Translations under genes and position numbers: made by a program | Part shown: positions 41,586 through 51,322 of the stretch, one piece after another | Numbering within the stretch: the first letter of the stretch is position 1 | How the letters are laid out: each line of letters begins with the position of its first letter | The notes under the pieces: generated by a model | Told to the model about the DNA's origin: nothing | Databases searched by the model: none | What the model saw: only the letters and a program-made list of their open reading frames with translations | Origin: CBDATA01 sp965202845 | GTDB lineage: Bacteria > Acidobacteriota > Vicinamibacteria > Marinacidobacterales > Marinacidobacteraceae | Direction of reading: 5' to 3' | Assembly (NCBI GenBank): GCA_965202845.1 | Contig: OZ241856.1 | Location: 558,001 to 622,000 of the forward strand | DNA: 64,000 nt

Positions 41586-41762
41586 ATGCTGCAGACCGGG
41601 ACCATGCGCCGCATCGCTGCGGAAACCCTGGAATACTGGCGGGCGGAGGTCAAAAAGGAGTACTTCGTCGAGACCACTCGGGGCAAGGAGGTCGGCCACA
41701 AGCTCGCCGACCTGGTGGACGAAAAGACGACGTATTCCTCGCAAACGGGGCCGGGGTTGTAA
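41586..41762 (+). CDS. 58-residue ORF, possible remnant of a restriction-type gene
   Basis: The ORF begins 4 bases after the beta-oxidation gene and ends 31 bases before the adenine methyltransferase. Residues 8-50 are hydrophilic and look like a real protein start (AAETLEYWRAEVKKEYFVET, then GKEVGHKLADLVDEKTTY). The final SSQTGPGL looks like a frame break. The opening resembles N-termini of some restriction endonucleases encoded beside methyltransferases, but this is inference from general pattern. It is probably the 5-prime remnant of a longer gene. Confidence 0.45.
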   Translation: MLQTGTMRRIAAETLEYWRAEVKKEYFVETTRGKEVGHKLADLVDEKTTYSSQTGPGL

Positions 41763-41793
41763 CTCCGGCGACCCAGGAAGGTTTGGCGGTGCG

Positions 41794-43500
41794 ATGAGCC
41801 AGGCTCGACTCGCCCGCGAACCGAAGCGGCAACTGGGGCAATTCCTCACGCCTCCGGGAGTGGCGCGCGCGATCGTCGAGCAGTTGCCGATTCGTCCGGA
41901 GGATCGGGTTCTGGAACCCTCGTTCGGAACCGGCGCCTTCCTCTTCGCCCTTTTGGACGTTCTTGCGGATCGCTGCGCGCCCGGTGAGGCGGTCCGCTGG
42001 GCGCGGACCCGCGTGCATGGGTGTGAAATCGATGCTTCAGCTTTCACGAAATTTGCGACCGAGTGGGGAAGGCGCGGTTTCGGGAACATTCCCGAAAACT
42101 TGAATCGGGGCGACTTCTTTCGTTGGCTTCCTCCGCATTGCGATCCGCGCGCCGCCCTCGAGAAACGCCTGTATCGGGCGGCGCCGCTCGAAAGTTTCGA
42201 TCTGGTCGTCGGCAATCCGCCGTTCGGAGGAAGTTTCGATCCCGCGATTCAGGATGATCTGGATGTCGTCTTCGGAGTGCGGAAGGGCATGAAGATCAAG
42301 AAGGAGACCTACGCTTTCTTTCTTCTCAAGTGCTTCGATCTTCTGAAACCGGGCGGCCGGCTGTGTTTCATCTGCAGCGACACGATCCTCACGATCCCCA
42401 CCATGCGGGGACTTCGTCGGTTTTTGCAGGAGCATTGCGAAATCGAGATCAGCGCGGTTCCGGGGAAGTTCGAGGAAACCGATCAGAACCTCGTCCTGAT
42501 TCATCTGGTGAAACATCAAGGGAAACGTCGTCATGTCCGGGTGTTCGGAAACGAGACCCGATTGGCGGACATCGAGAAAACGCCGAATTGCAGTTGGCGG
42601 GTCAACGGCGAGTACGCCCGCTACTTCGGCGGAACCCTGCTGGGCGACACCTTCGTGGCGAGCTCAGGCATGACCACCGGAAACAACGGCCTGTTCCTTC
42701 GCGAGATTGTCAACGGAACCATCGCCGAACCCTACGAGTTCTCTTTCTCCCATGAACCGGTGACGCTTGCGGCGGAGCTGGAGCGTGCGCGGCTCGGCAG
42801 GATTTCGGAGAAGCGCCGCCGCATGGTCATGGAGCGCGAGCGGCGCGGGGAAACCCGCCGCGTCGTGAGCTGGTCGCGGAGAGAGAAACCGGCTTGTCTC
42901 CATATTCCGCACGGAGACTACCGCTTCTACAACAAGTCGGTGCGCGATGCGGTGTATGCGGAACCGCGCTGGGTGATTTTCTGGAGGGATGAAGGCGACT
43001 ATGTGTACACCTACAAGAAAACCGGAAATTGGTATCTGCACGGCGTCGGCGGCAAGCCCTTCTTCGGCAGGGAGGGCTTGACCTGGAGTCTGATCGCGCC
43101 CCGCTTGCGCACGCGGTGGCTTCCCGCCGGATACATCCTGGACAGCGGCGCCCCCTGCGCGTTCCTGAAACCCGGCGTGGAACGAGATGAACTTTTCCTC
43201 GTCATGGGCTGGACGCTGACGGAGTTGTGCACGAGCATCCTGAAAAACGTCATCAACCACACCCGGAACATCCAGAGCAAGGACTTCGAGCGGCTTCCGT
43301 ACCCGGACTGGGTGGCGCCGCAAGCCCGGGACGATGCGATTGGTTGCGTGAAGGGCCTGTTGCGCGACGCCAAGCGTGGGCGGCCGTTCGACTTTGACGG
43401 TCCGGGAAGACGCGCGCTTGACGAGCTGTATGCGTGGCGCGCCGGCAGCCGAAGAACGCCGGCGCGAAGGACATCGGGGAGAACGCTCTTCTCGCCGTAG
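41794..43500 (+). CDS. N6-adenine DNA methyltransferase (Eco57I-like)
   Basis: The 568 residues have SAM motif I in RVLEPSFGTGAFLFAL and catalytic motif IV NPPFGG, the order of gamma-class adenine methylases. The N-terminal QLGQFLTPPGVARAIVEQL is typical of type II systems of the Eco57I group. FICSDTILTIPTM lies in the later fold. The C-terminal half (YKKTGNWYLHG, LLRDAKRGRPFD) is the target-recognition region. Codon use is richer in A and T than in the neighbours, pointing to horizontal transfer. No intact nuclease lies beside it except the HNH domain in the convergent gene. Confidence 0.88.
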   Translation: MSQARLAREPKRQLGQFLTPPGVARAIVEQLPIRPEDRVLEPSFGTGAFLFALLDVLADRCAPGEAVRWARTRVHGCEIDASAFTKFATEWGRRGFGNIPENLNRGDFFRWLPPHCDPRAALEKRLYRAAPLESFDLVVGNPPFGGSFDPAIQDDLDVVFGVRKGMKIKKETYAFFLLKCFDLLKPGGRLCFICSDTILTIPTMRGLRRFLQEHCEIEISAVPGKFEETDQNLVLIHLVKHQGKRRHVRVFGNETRLADIEKTPNCSWRVNGEYARYFGGTLLGDTFVASSGMTTGNNGLFLREIVNGTIAEPYEFSFSHEPVTLAAELERARLGRISEKRRRMVMERERRGETRRVVSWSRREKPACLHIPHGDYRFYNKSVRDAVYAEPRWVIFWRDEGDYVYTYKKTGNWYLHGVGGKPFFGREGLTWSLIAPRLRTRWLPAGYILDSGAPCAFLKPGVERDELFLVMGWTLTELCTSILKNVINHTRNIQSKDFERLPYPDWVAPQARDDAIGCVKGLLRDAKRGRPFDFDGPGRRALDELYAWRAGSRRTPARRTSGRTLFSP

Positions 43501-43542
43501 GAGGGCGCAACTTGAGAGCGTCCCTCCCGGGGAAGACGTCGC

Positions 43543-45090
43543 CTACGGGTTCGGGGCTTGCCGCGTTTCCGCCGTCTGGTGGCCGAACGGCGCAAAGTGG
43601 ATGACGCGCATCTCCGCCAGTCGGGCCCTCGCCTCTTCCTGCGTTTTCGTCTGCTTGACCCGGTTGCACCTGGGACAGAGCAACTGGAAATTGTCCACCC
43701 AATCCTTCCCGCCCCTGGCCTTCGGAAAGATGTGATCCATCTCCATGTTGCCGTGTTCGAATTCGCCGTGACACAGGTTGCATAGCGCTCCCTGTTCCTG
43801 GTAGAGCGTCTCCTTCAGTTGCTTTCGTTCGGACGGAGTGGACGCCTGCCGCCGTTCGATGTCGGTGCGAACCGGAACCGTGTCGCGGCAGTGGATGTCC
43901 TTGAATCGGAACAGGCCGCGCTTCTCCTTGATTCGCTGCACCACGAGCTGGGCGGCAAGCGGGGACAAATCGATCCCGACCCACTTGCGATCCAGGATTT
44001 CGGCGGCCACCATCGTGGTGGCGCATCCGCAGAACGGGTCCAGCACCAGGTCTCCCTCCCGGGAGGATGTCTTGATGATCCGTTCCAGAAGCGCCAGGGG
44101 TTTTTGCGTGGGATAGCCGACGCGCTCCTTCGCGCTTCGCGCCAGCACCGGAATGTCGTCCCAGAGATTCGTCAATCTTGCCCCCCCTCGGGCTCGCAGG
44201 GGTCTCTTGACCGTGGGCCATCCGCCCTTCTTTTTCGGCCAGTGGATCAGGTTGTGCGCATCCAGGGCGTCCAGTCTCTCGAACAGACTCATGTGCCGGT
44301 AGTTCGAGATCACTTCGTCCTCGATCCATTTCGCCAGCGCGCCGGTTTTCGGGACTGCCCAATGCCGTCCGAACGATGTGGGGTTGAAACCACGCCAGTC
44401 GGCGCCCGATTCCCCTTGGGAGGCTCCGGGGCCCGTCAGATTGTCGTTGTAGTACTTTCCGAACTTCGGATCCTCCCGGACGCCGCTTCCGGAACTCCGG
44501 TCCTCCATCTTGCGGGCGACCGCGTCCGGAAAATAACTGGCGCCGTAGAACAGCAGTCGATCCTGCACTCTTCCCGGCGCCTTCCGCGCGTCGTTCTTCC
44601 CCCCGGCCTGCCGAATCCACGAGACGTCGGACTTGAACGCGCGCTTTCCGAAAACGCCATCCATCAGCAGCTTCAGGTAGTGGACAGCGGTGTCATCGCA
44701 ATGCATCCAGATGCTTCCGCTGTTCTTCAGGACGCGCCGCATTTCCAGAAGACGCGGCGCCATCATCATCAGATACGAGAACATGCCGGTGGAGTGGAGC
44801 TGTCCGGCGGCGTGGATCAGGGCGTACAGGGAGGGATGTTCCCGTTTCAGGCGGTTGTGGTCCTGCAAGTCAATGTCGGAAAGGGTCCAAGTGTCCTTGA
44901 ACGCCGCGCCGGCCGCCTTGCTTCCGATCGGCGCCGAATACGCCGCGTTGGAATTGAACGGAGGATCCAGGTACATCAGGTCCACCGAGTTCGAGTTCAT
45001 GTTCCTGAGGACGTGAAGGTTGTCGCCCTCGAATACGGACCGGTGGAGGTCCTGGGGATCGGACATCGCTCGCTGTTTCGCGACGCTCAT
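43543..45090 (-). CDS. DNA methyltransferase fused to an HNH nuclease domain
   Basis: The 515-residue protein has motif IV LDPPFNSNAAYSAPIG near residue 41 and motif I LVLDPFCGCATTMVAAEI near residue 348, the permuted beta-class order. The last 100 residues are an HNH nuclease: CNLCHGEFEHGNMEMDH, then PKARGG, the Asn of VDNFQLLC, and LCPRCNRVKQ, with two CxxC zinc knuckles. Methylation and cleavage could thus be in one chain. It converges on the adenine methyltransferase and diverges from the fic remnant, whose ATG (45089) overlaps this gene's start codon. ATG 45066 is an alternative start. Confidence 0.85.
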   Translation of the reverse strand: MSVAKQRAMSDPQDLHRSVFEGDNLHVLRNMNSNSVDLMYLDPPFNSNAAYSAPIGSKAAGAAFKDTWTLSDIDLQDHNRLKREHPSLYALIHAAGQLHSTGMFSYLMMMAPRLLEMRRVLKNSGSIWMHCDDTAVHYLKLLMDGVFGKRAFKSDVSWIRQAGGKNDARKAPGRVQDRLLFYGASYFPDAVARKMEDRSSGSGVREDPKFGKYYNDNLTGPGASQGESGADWRGFNPTSFGRHWAVPKTGALAKWIEDEVISNYRHMSLFERLDALDAHNLIHWPKKKGGWPTVKRPLRARGGARLTNLWDDIPVLARSAKERVGYPTQKPLALLERIIKTSSREGDLVLDPFCGCATTMVAAEILDRKWVGIDLSPLAAQLVVQRIKEKRGLFRFKDIHCRDTVPVRTDIERRQASTPSERKQLKETLYQEQGALCNLCHGEFEHGNMEMDHIFPKARGGKDWVDNFQLLCPRCNRVKQTKTQEEARARLAEMRVIHFAPFGHQTAETRQAPNP

Positions 45091-45280
45091 GGCCGACGAT
45101 CCTACGCTATCGGGAATCCGCCCCTTCGCCGACTACCCGGCCGACCTTGCTACAGCGGCCACCCGAGAGGGGGCGGTGCTCGCCGAGGAGATCCTGAACG
45201 GCCCCAACCGGATGCGGCACGCCAACGGCGGGGTGACGGCGAACGGGACGTACTACCCGCCGGAGCCGGTGATCGACTGA
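45089..45280 (+). pseudogene. Truncated fic remnant (C-terminal 60 residues)
   Basis: The frame from ATG 45089 encodes 63 residues that end in NRMRHANGGVTANGTYYPP, almost identical to the C-termini of the two intact fic genes downstream. The preceding residues (ADDPTLSGIRPFADYPADLA) align with the ADDGDLRLFVRYL region of those proteins. The Fic catalytic core and the regulatory helix are missing. The rest was probably lost when the methyltransferase genes arrived. The fragment may still be transcribed, but it cannot be an active Fic enzyme. Confidence 0.75.
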
Positions 45281-45296
45281 CCCGCCGGGCCGCGTC

Positions 45297-45302
45297 TACA
45301 CT
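45297..45302 (+). promoter_or_regulatory. -10-like TACACT of fic copy 1
   Basis: TACACT ends 6 bases before the ATG at 45309. TCGACT at 45273-45278, with an 18-base spacer, may be a -35 and lies on the last codons and stop of the fic remnant. The close spacing suggests a leaderless mRNA. Confidence 0.4.
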
Positions 45303-45308
45303 GGGGGG

Positions 45309-46313
45309 ATGCCCGATCCTCCCGGACCCAAGCCGGTCGGCGCCGTCTGGCGCCAGGTGGCCGACCTGCCGCCCGAAGCCGCGACCTGGGGCCTGTCTTC
45401 GTACCGGGAGGTGGTCGCCCGCTGGCGCGACGCCCGGACGCGCTTTGCGGACGGGAAGGTCGACCACACGCTCATGGACATCCGGCTGCGGGAGCGGCGT
45501 CGCGGGTTCGCCGTCGAAACCGGCCAGATCGAGGGGCTGTACCACCTGCGGTACGGGGTCGCCGAGCAACTCCTCACCGAGGGGTTCGAGGGCGCCCGCG
45601 GGTCGGACAGCCTGATCGGAGGTCTTTCCGACGAGACCCTGCGCGGGCTTCTGAAAGACCAGATGGAGACGCTGGAGACCGTGCTCGGATGGGCGAAAGC
45701 CGGGAAGCCGCTCAGCCACCAGGCCTTCAAGACGCTCCACCGGACGCTGGTGCGGCATCAGGACACTGCGGTGGGGATCGAAGGACTCACCGGGCGGCGC
45801 ATCCAGATTCCGCTGCGGAAGGGGGACTACAAGGTGCGTCCCAACAACCCGCGCCGGTTGGACGGGTTCGTCCACGAGTACTGCCCGCCGGAGCAGGTGC
45901 GTTCGGAGCTGGATCGGCTGCTGGAGTTCCACCGCGGGCACGAGGACATGAATCTGCCGACCGAGGTGGAGGCGGCGTGGCTCCACCACGAGTTCGTGCG
46001 CGTCCACCCGTTCCAGGACGGGAACGGGCGGATGTCGCGGCTGCTGATGGCGTACGTGTTCGCGCGGAACGGCGAGTTCCCGCCGGTCCTTTCCGCCGTC
46101 GGGAAACGGGGGTACATCGCCATGCTGGAAATCGCCGACGACGGAGACCTCCGACCGTTCGTCCGTTATCTCGGCGACCACGCCATGCTGGCCCTGGAGG
46201 GCGAGGTGTTCTTTGTAGATCGCGTCCTCGCCGGTCACAATTGGGTGCGGCACTCCAACGGCGGGACTACGTCGAACGGGACGTACTACCCGCCGGAGCC
46301 GGTGATCGACTGA
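45309..46313 (+). CDS. Fic-family AMP transferase, copy 1
   Basis: The 334-residue protein has the catalytic Fic motif HPFQDGNGRMSR from His233 and the preceding EVEAAWLHHEFVRV helix. An upstream segment TGQIEG at residues 71-76 fits the [S/T]xxxE[G/N] inhibitory motif, so this is a class II Fic protein with its own autoinhibitory helix and no separate antitoxin. Fic enzymes transfer AMP from ATP to target hydroxyls. The sequence is about 85% like the next copy. Targets are unknown. It lies beside DNA-modification genes, in an accessory region. Confidence 0.9.
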   Translation: MPDPPGPKPVGAVWRQVADLPPEAATWGLSSYREVVARWRDARTRFADGKVDHTLMDIRLRERRRGFAVETGQIEGLYHLRYGVAEQLLTEGFEGARGSDSLIGGLSDETLRGLLKDQMETLETVLGWAKAGKPLSHQAFKTLHRTLVRHQDTAVGIEGLTGRRIQIPLRKGDYKVRPNNPRRLDGFVHEYCPPEQVRSELDRLLEFHRGHEDMNLPTEVEAAWLHHEFVRVHPFQDGNGRMSRLLMAYVFARNGEFPPVLSAVGKRGYIAMLEIADDGDLRPFVRYLGDHAMLALEGEVFFVDRVLAGHNWVRHSNGGTTSNGTYYPPEPVID

Positions 46314-46329
46314 CCCGCCGGGCCGCGTC

Positions 46330-46335
46330 TACACT
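46330..46335 (+). promoter_or_regulatory. -10-like TACACT of fic copy 2
   Basis: It is an exact repeat of the element upstream of copy 1, 6 bases before the ATG at 46342. The -35 candidate overlaps the end of fic copy 1, so each copy carries a promoter formed from the preceding copy's tail. Confidence 0.4.
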
Positions 46336-46341
46336 GGGGGG

Positions 46342-47346
46342 ATGCCCGATCCTCCCGGACCCAAGCCGGTCGGCGCCGTCTGGCGCCCGGTGGCCGACCT
46401 GCCGCCCGAAGCCGCGACCTGGGGACTGTCCTCGTACCGGGAGGTGGTCGCCCGCTGGCGCGACGCCCGGGCGCGCCTCGAGGACCGGAAGGTCGATCGC
46501 ACGCTCATGGACATCTGGCTGCGCGAGCGGCGCCGCGGGTTCGCCATCGAAACCGGTCAGATCGAGGGTCTCTACCACTTGCGGCGCGGGGTCACCGAGC
46601 AACTCCTCACCGAGGGGTTCGAGGGGGTCCGGGGGGCGCACAGCATCACCGGCGAGCTCGCCGACGAGACCTTGCGCGGACTTTTGGAGGACCAGCAGGA
46701 GACGCTGGAGGCGGTGTTCGACATGGCGGCGGGGCGAAGGCCGCTGGGGCACCACGTCTTCAAGACGCTCCACCAGATGCTGGTGCGGCATCAGGACACT
46801 GCGGTGGGGATCGAAGGACTCACCGGGCGGCGCATCCAGATTCCGCTGCGGAAGGGGGACTACAAGGCGCGCCCCAACAACCCGCGCCGGTCGGACGGGT
46901 TCGTCCACGAGTACTGCCCGCCGGAGCAAGTGCGTTCGGAGCTGGATCGGCTGCTGGAGTTCCACCGCGGGCACGAGGACATGAATCTGCCGACCGAGGT
47001 GGAGGCGGCGTGGCTGCACCACGAGTTCGTGCGGGTCCACCCGTTCCAGGACGGGAACGGGCGGATGTCGCGGCTGCTGATGGCGTATGTGTTCGCGCGG
47101 AACGGCGAATTCCCTCCGGTCATCACCGCCCTTGGGAAGCTGCGCTACATCGCCATGCTGGAAGCCGCCGATGACGGCGACCTTCGCCTGTTTGTTCGTT
47201 ATCTCGGTCGTCTTGCCATGGTGGCTACCGATGACGCGGTTGATCTCGCCGAACGCGTTCTCGGCGGCCGCAACCGGATGCGGCACGCCAACGGCGGGGT
47301 GACGGCGAACGGGACGTACTACCCGCCGGAGCCGGACTTCGAGTAA
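46342..47346 (+). CDS. Fic-family AMP transferase, copy 2
   Basis: This is the second full-length 334-residue copy. It has the same HPFQDGNGRMSR core and the same inhibitory TGQIEG near residue 71. Differences from copy 1 cluster at residues 95-145 and at the C-terminus, where this copy ends in PPEPDFE and copy 1 in PPEPVID. The catalytic core is unchanged, so both copies should be active and may differ in target recognition. The gene is followed after 79 bases by the SUF regulator, which has its own promoter. Confidence 0.9.
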   Translation: MPDPPGPKPVGAVWRPVADLPPEAATWGLSSYREVVARWRDARARLEDRKVDRTLMDIWLRERRRGFAIETGQIEGLYHLRRGVTEQLLTEGFEGVRGAHSITGELADETLRGLLEDQQETLEAVFDMAAGRRPLGHHVFKTLHQMLVRHQDTAVGIEGLTGRRIQIPLRKGDYKARPNNPRRSDGFVHEYCPPEQVRSELDRLLEFHRGHEDMNLPTEVEAAWLHHEFVRVHPFQDGNGRMSRLLMAYVFARNGEFPPVITALGKLRYIAMLEAADDGDLRLFVRYLGRLAMVATDDAVDLAERVLGGRNRMRHANGGVTANGTYYPPEPDFE

Positions 47347-47369
47347 GCAGCCGCCGCGGCGGTCCGTGC

Positions 47370-47375
47370 TAGAAT
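47370..47375 (+). promoter_or_regulatory. -10 TAGAAT of the SUF operon
   Basis: TAGAAT lies directly before the inverted repeat at 47376-47396 and about 50 bases before the regulator ATG. A -35 box is not evident. Confidence 0.45.
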
Positions 47376-47396
47376 ATCCGACTGATTCTATCGGAT
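47376..47396. promoter_or_regulatory. Candidate operator ATCCGA-N9-TCGGAT of the SUF operon
   Basis: A perfect 6-base inverted repeat with a 9-base spacer immediately downstream of the -10 would overlap the transcription start. It is a plausible binding site for the Rrf2 regulator encoded just below, giving feedback repression when Fe-S clusters are sufficient. Confidence 0.5.
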
Positions 47397-47425
47397 TTAG
47401 CGCGCCTCCCACGCAACCCGCTCCG

Positions 47426-47884
47426 ATGATCCGTCTCTCCAAAAGCACCGACTACGCCCTCATGGCCCTCGCCGACCTCGCCACACTCCCCGAAGGGAAG
47501 ACCCTGAGCGCCCGACGGGTGGCCGAAAGCCACAGCCTGCCGCCCGAACTCGCGGCCAAGGTGCTCCAGGGGCTCAAGCGGAGCGGCATCGTCGAGACCA
47601 GACAGGGGATTCGCGGCGGCTACCGCCTCGCCCGGCCGCCTTCGGAAATCCGCATCACCCAGGTCATCGAATCGGTGGAGGGGCCGCTCGCCCTCGTCGA
47701 GTGCGTGCTGGACGACAGCAGCTGCCTGCTCACCTCCATCTGTTCGGTGCGGACGCCGCTGACCCGGGTTCACGAGCGGGTGCTGGCGACCCTGACCGAA
47801 CTGACGCTCGCCGAAATCCTTATCGATATCGAATCCCATCCCGGCGCATCCGCCGCCGGCCCCGAGCTTCCGACGCTCCAGTAA
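47426..47884 (+). CDS. Rrf2-family Fe-S-type transcriptional regulator of the SUF operon
   Basis: The 152-residue winged-helix Rrf2 protein begins MIRLSKSTDYALMALADLA, and its recognition-helix region is GIVETRQGIRGGYRLARPP. Cys93, Cys100 and Cys106 are spaced CX6CX5C, close to the CX5CX5C of IscR, and could hold a [2Fe-2S] or similar cluster. It is the first gene of the SUF unit, 3 bases before sufB. ATG 47426 is chosen; the longer frame lies over the operator. Autoregulation is inferred from the palindrome. Confidence 0.88.
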   Translation: MIRLSKSTDYALMALADLATLPEGKTLSARRVAESHSLPPELAAKVLQGLKRSGIVETRQGIRGGYRLARPPSEIRITQVIESVEGPLALVECVLDDSSCLLTSICSVRTPLTRVHERVLATLTELTLAEILIDIESHPGASAAGPELPTLQ

Positions 47885-47887
47885 CCC

Positions 47888-49350
<1,463 letters not shown>

Positions 49351-49354
<4 letters not shown>

Positions 49355-50100
49355 GCAGCCTGCTGCGCATCGAGGGCCTCCGCGTCGAGGTCGAGGGCCG
49401 CGAGATCCTGCGCGGGCTGGACCTGGAAGTCCCGGCCGGGGAGACCCATGCGGTCATGGGGCCGAACGGTTCGGGGAAGAGCACGCTCGCCCATGTGATC
49501 GCCGGGCGCGAGGGCTACGACATCACCGGCGGCCGGATCCTCTATCGGGGCGAGGACCTGGCCGAGCTGGCGCCGGAGGAGCGCGCCCGGAAGGGCGTCT
49601 TTCTCGCCTTCCAGTACCCGGTGGAGATTCCGGGGGTGAACAACACCTACTTCCTGAAGGCGGCGGTGAACGAGGTGCGCAAGCACCGCGGCCAGCCGGA
49701 GCTGGACGCGGTGGAGTTCCTCGACCTGATGCGCGAGCGGGTGCAGCTCCTCGAGCTCAGCGCCGACCTGATCAAGCGCCCGGTGAACGAGGGGTTCTCC
49801 GGCGGCGAGAAGAAGCGGAACGAAATCCTCCAGATGAGCGTGCTGGAACCCACGCTGGCGGTGCTCGACGAGACCGATTCCGGGCTTGACATCGACGCGC
49901 TCCGCATCGTCGCCACCGGCGTCAACCGGATGCGCGCGCCGGAGCGCAGCTTCCTTGTCATCACCCACTACCAGCGCCTCCTGAACCACATCGTCCCCGA
50001 CCGGGTCCATGTCCTGCAAGAGGGCCGGATCGTGGAATCGGGCGACGGCGCGCTGGCGCTGCGGATCGAGTCCCAGGGCTACGGCAAGAGCGCCGCCTGA
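49351..50100 (+). CDS. sufC: SUF system ATPase SufC
   Basis: The 249-residue ABC ATPase has Walker A GPNGSGKST, the SufC-specific signature region EGFSGGEKKRNEILQM and Walker B LAVLDETDSGLDIDAL. It powers conformational change of SufB and SufD during cluster formation. The ATG overlaps the sufB stop. SufD follows after 10 bases. Confidence 0.97.
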
Positions 50101-50110
50101 GAGGAGGGCC

Positions 50111-51322
50111 GTGGAACAGCGCTACCTGGACCTGGTTCCGGGCGGGGACGACCGCCGCCGGGACGCGGTGCGGCGGTTCATCGAGGTCGGCGGCTTTCCG
50201 ACCGCGGCGCTCGAGGGCTGGCGCTTCTCCGGTCTGGACCGGCTGCGCAAGACGGCGTGGCGCAAGCTGATGCCGAAGCCCTCCGAAGCTCCCGCCTGGA
50301 CGGCGGACTTCGAGGACCGGGTGCTTCTGGCGGACGGGGCCCAGTCGGCCGGCGGCGTTTTGGGAAACGGGTTCGATTTCGGAGCGGCGAAGGCGGCGGA
50401 CTGGGAGGACGCCCCGGAGTCGGCCAGCCCCCTGGAGCTGCTGAACGCCGGACTCTCCGACTGCGGCTTTCGGGCGCGGGTCGGCAAGGGGTGCGAGGCG
50501 GGTCCGGCGCTCTTCCATTCCCGCCGGAGCGGCGGCGCCTCCGCCATGCTCCACCCGCGCACGCTGGTCGAGCTGGCGCCGGGGTCCCGCCTCACCCTCA
50601 TTGAGGCGCACGACGGCCATGCGGCCGACCCCGGCTGGACGAACCCGACCACGTTGTGCCGGGTCGGCGAGGACGCCCGGTTGCGCTACGTCCGGGTGGA
50701 GCTGGAGACCGGGGCCATCGCCCACACCGGCCGGGTCGTCTTCCGGCTGGGCCGGAACGCCCGGGTCCACTCCACCGTGCTTTCGCTCACCGGCGGAGTC
50801 TCCCGCACCGACATCGCCGCCTTCCTCGACGCCGAGGGCGCCGAAATCGACCTGGACGGCCTCTTCCTGGGCGTGGAGAAGGCGAAGGCCAGCCAGCACA
50901 CCCTCGCGGTGCACGCCGCCCGCCACACCCGGAGCAGCCAGCTCTTCAAGAACGTGCTCTCCGACGAGGCAGGCGCGGTCTTCGACGGGACGATCGAGGT
51001 GGCGCCCGGCGCGATCGGGACCGACGCCAGCCAGTCCAACCGGAATCTGCTGCTCTCGAAGAAGGCGCGCGTCCACACCCTGCCTCGGCTCGAAATCAAC
51101 GCCGACGACGTGAAGTGCGCCCACGGCGCGGCGATCGGCAAGCTGGACGAGAACGCCCTCTTCTATCTCCGCTCCCGCGGACTGGGCCGGATGGATTCCC
51201 GGGAGATGCTGGTGCGCGGCTTCGCCGGCGAGGTGGTCGAGCGGATTCCGTCCGAACCGATCCGCGCGCTGGCGGCCGCCGGACTCCAGCGGATCCGGGA
51301 GAGCGCGAGCTTCGGCGCATGA
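50111..51322 (+). CDS. sufD: Fe-S cluster assembly protein SufD
   Basis: The 403-residue SufB paralog has an N-terminal helical part (FPTAALEGWRFSGLDRL), a beta-helix, and a C-terminal block SRDMLVRGFAGEVVE-like (here SREMLVRGFAGEVVERI). HGAAIGKLDENALFYLRSRG is the family motif with the conserved His. The start is a GTG at 50111 with SD GAGGAGGG 2-9 bases upstream. It forms the SufBC2D complex and overlaps sufS by 4 bases. Confidence 0.95.
   Translation: MEQRYLDLVPGGDDRRRDAVRRFIEVGGFPTAALEGWRFSGLDRLRKTAWRKLMPKPSEAPAWTADFEDRVLLADGAQSAGGVLGNGFDFGAAKAADWEDAPESASPLELLNAGLSDCGFRARVGKGCEAGPALFHSRRSGGASAMLHPRTLVELAPGSRLTLIEAHDGHAADPGWTNPTTLCRVGEDARLRYVRVELETGAIAHTGRVVFRLGRNARVHSTVLSLTGGVSRTDIAAFLDAEGAEIDLDGLFLGVEKAKASQHTLAVHAARHTRSSQLFKNVLSDEAGAVFDGTIEVAPGAIGTDASQSNRNLLLSKKARVHTLPRLEINADDVKCAHGAAIGKLDENALFYLRSRGLGRMDSREMLVRGFAGEVVERIPSEPIRALAAAGLQRIRESASFGA

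Larger units (their letters stand above)
45248..46393 (+). repeat. Tandem duplication of the fic gene with 1,033-base period
   Basis: The tail of one fic copy, the 28-base gap and the start of the next are nearly identical at 45248-45360 and 46281-46393, exactly 1,033 bases apart. This marks a recent tandem duplication. The remnant at 45089-45280 supplies the first tail. Confidence 0.8.
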
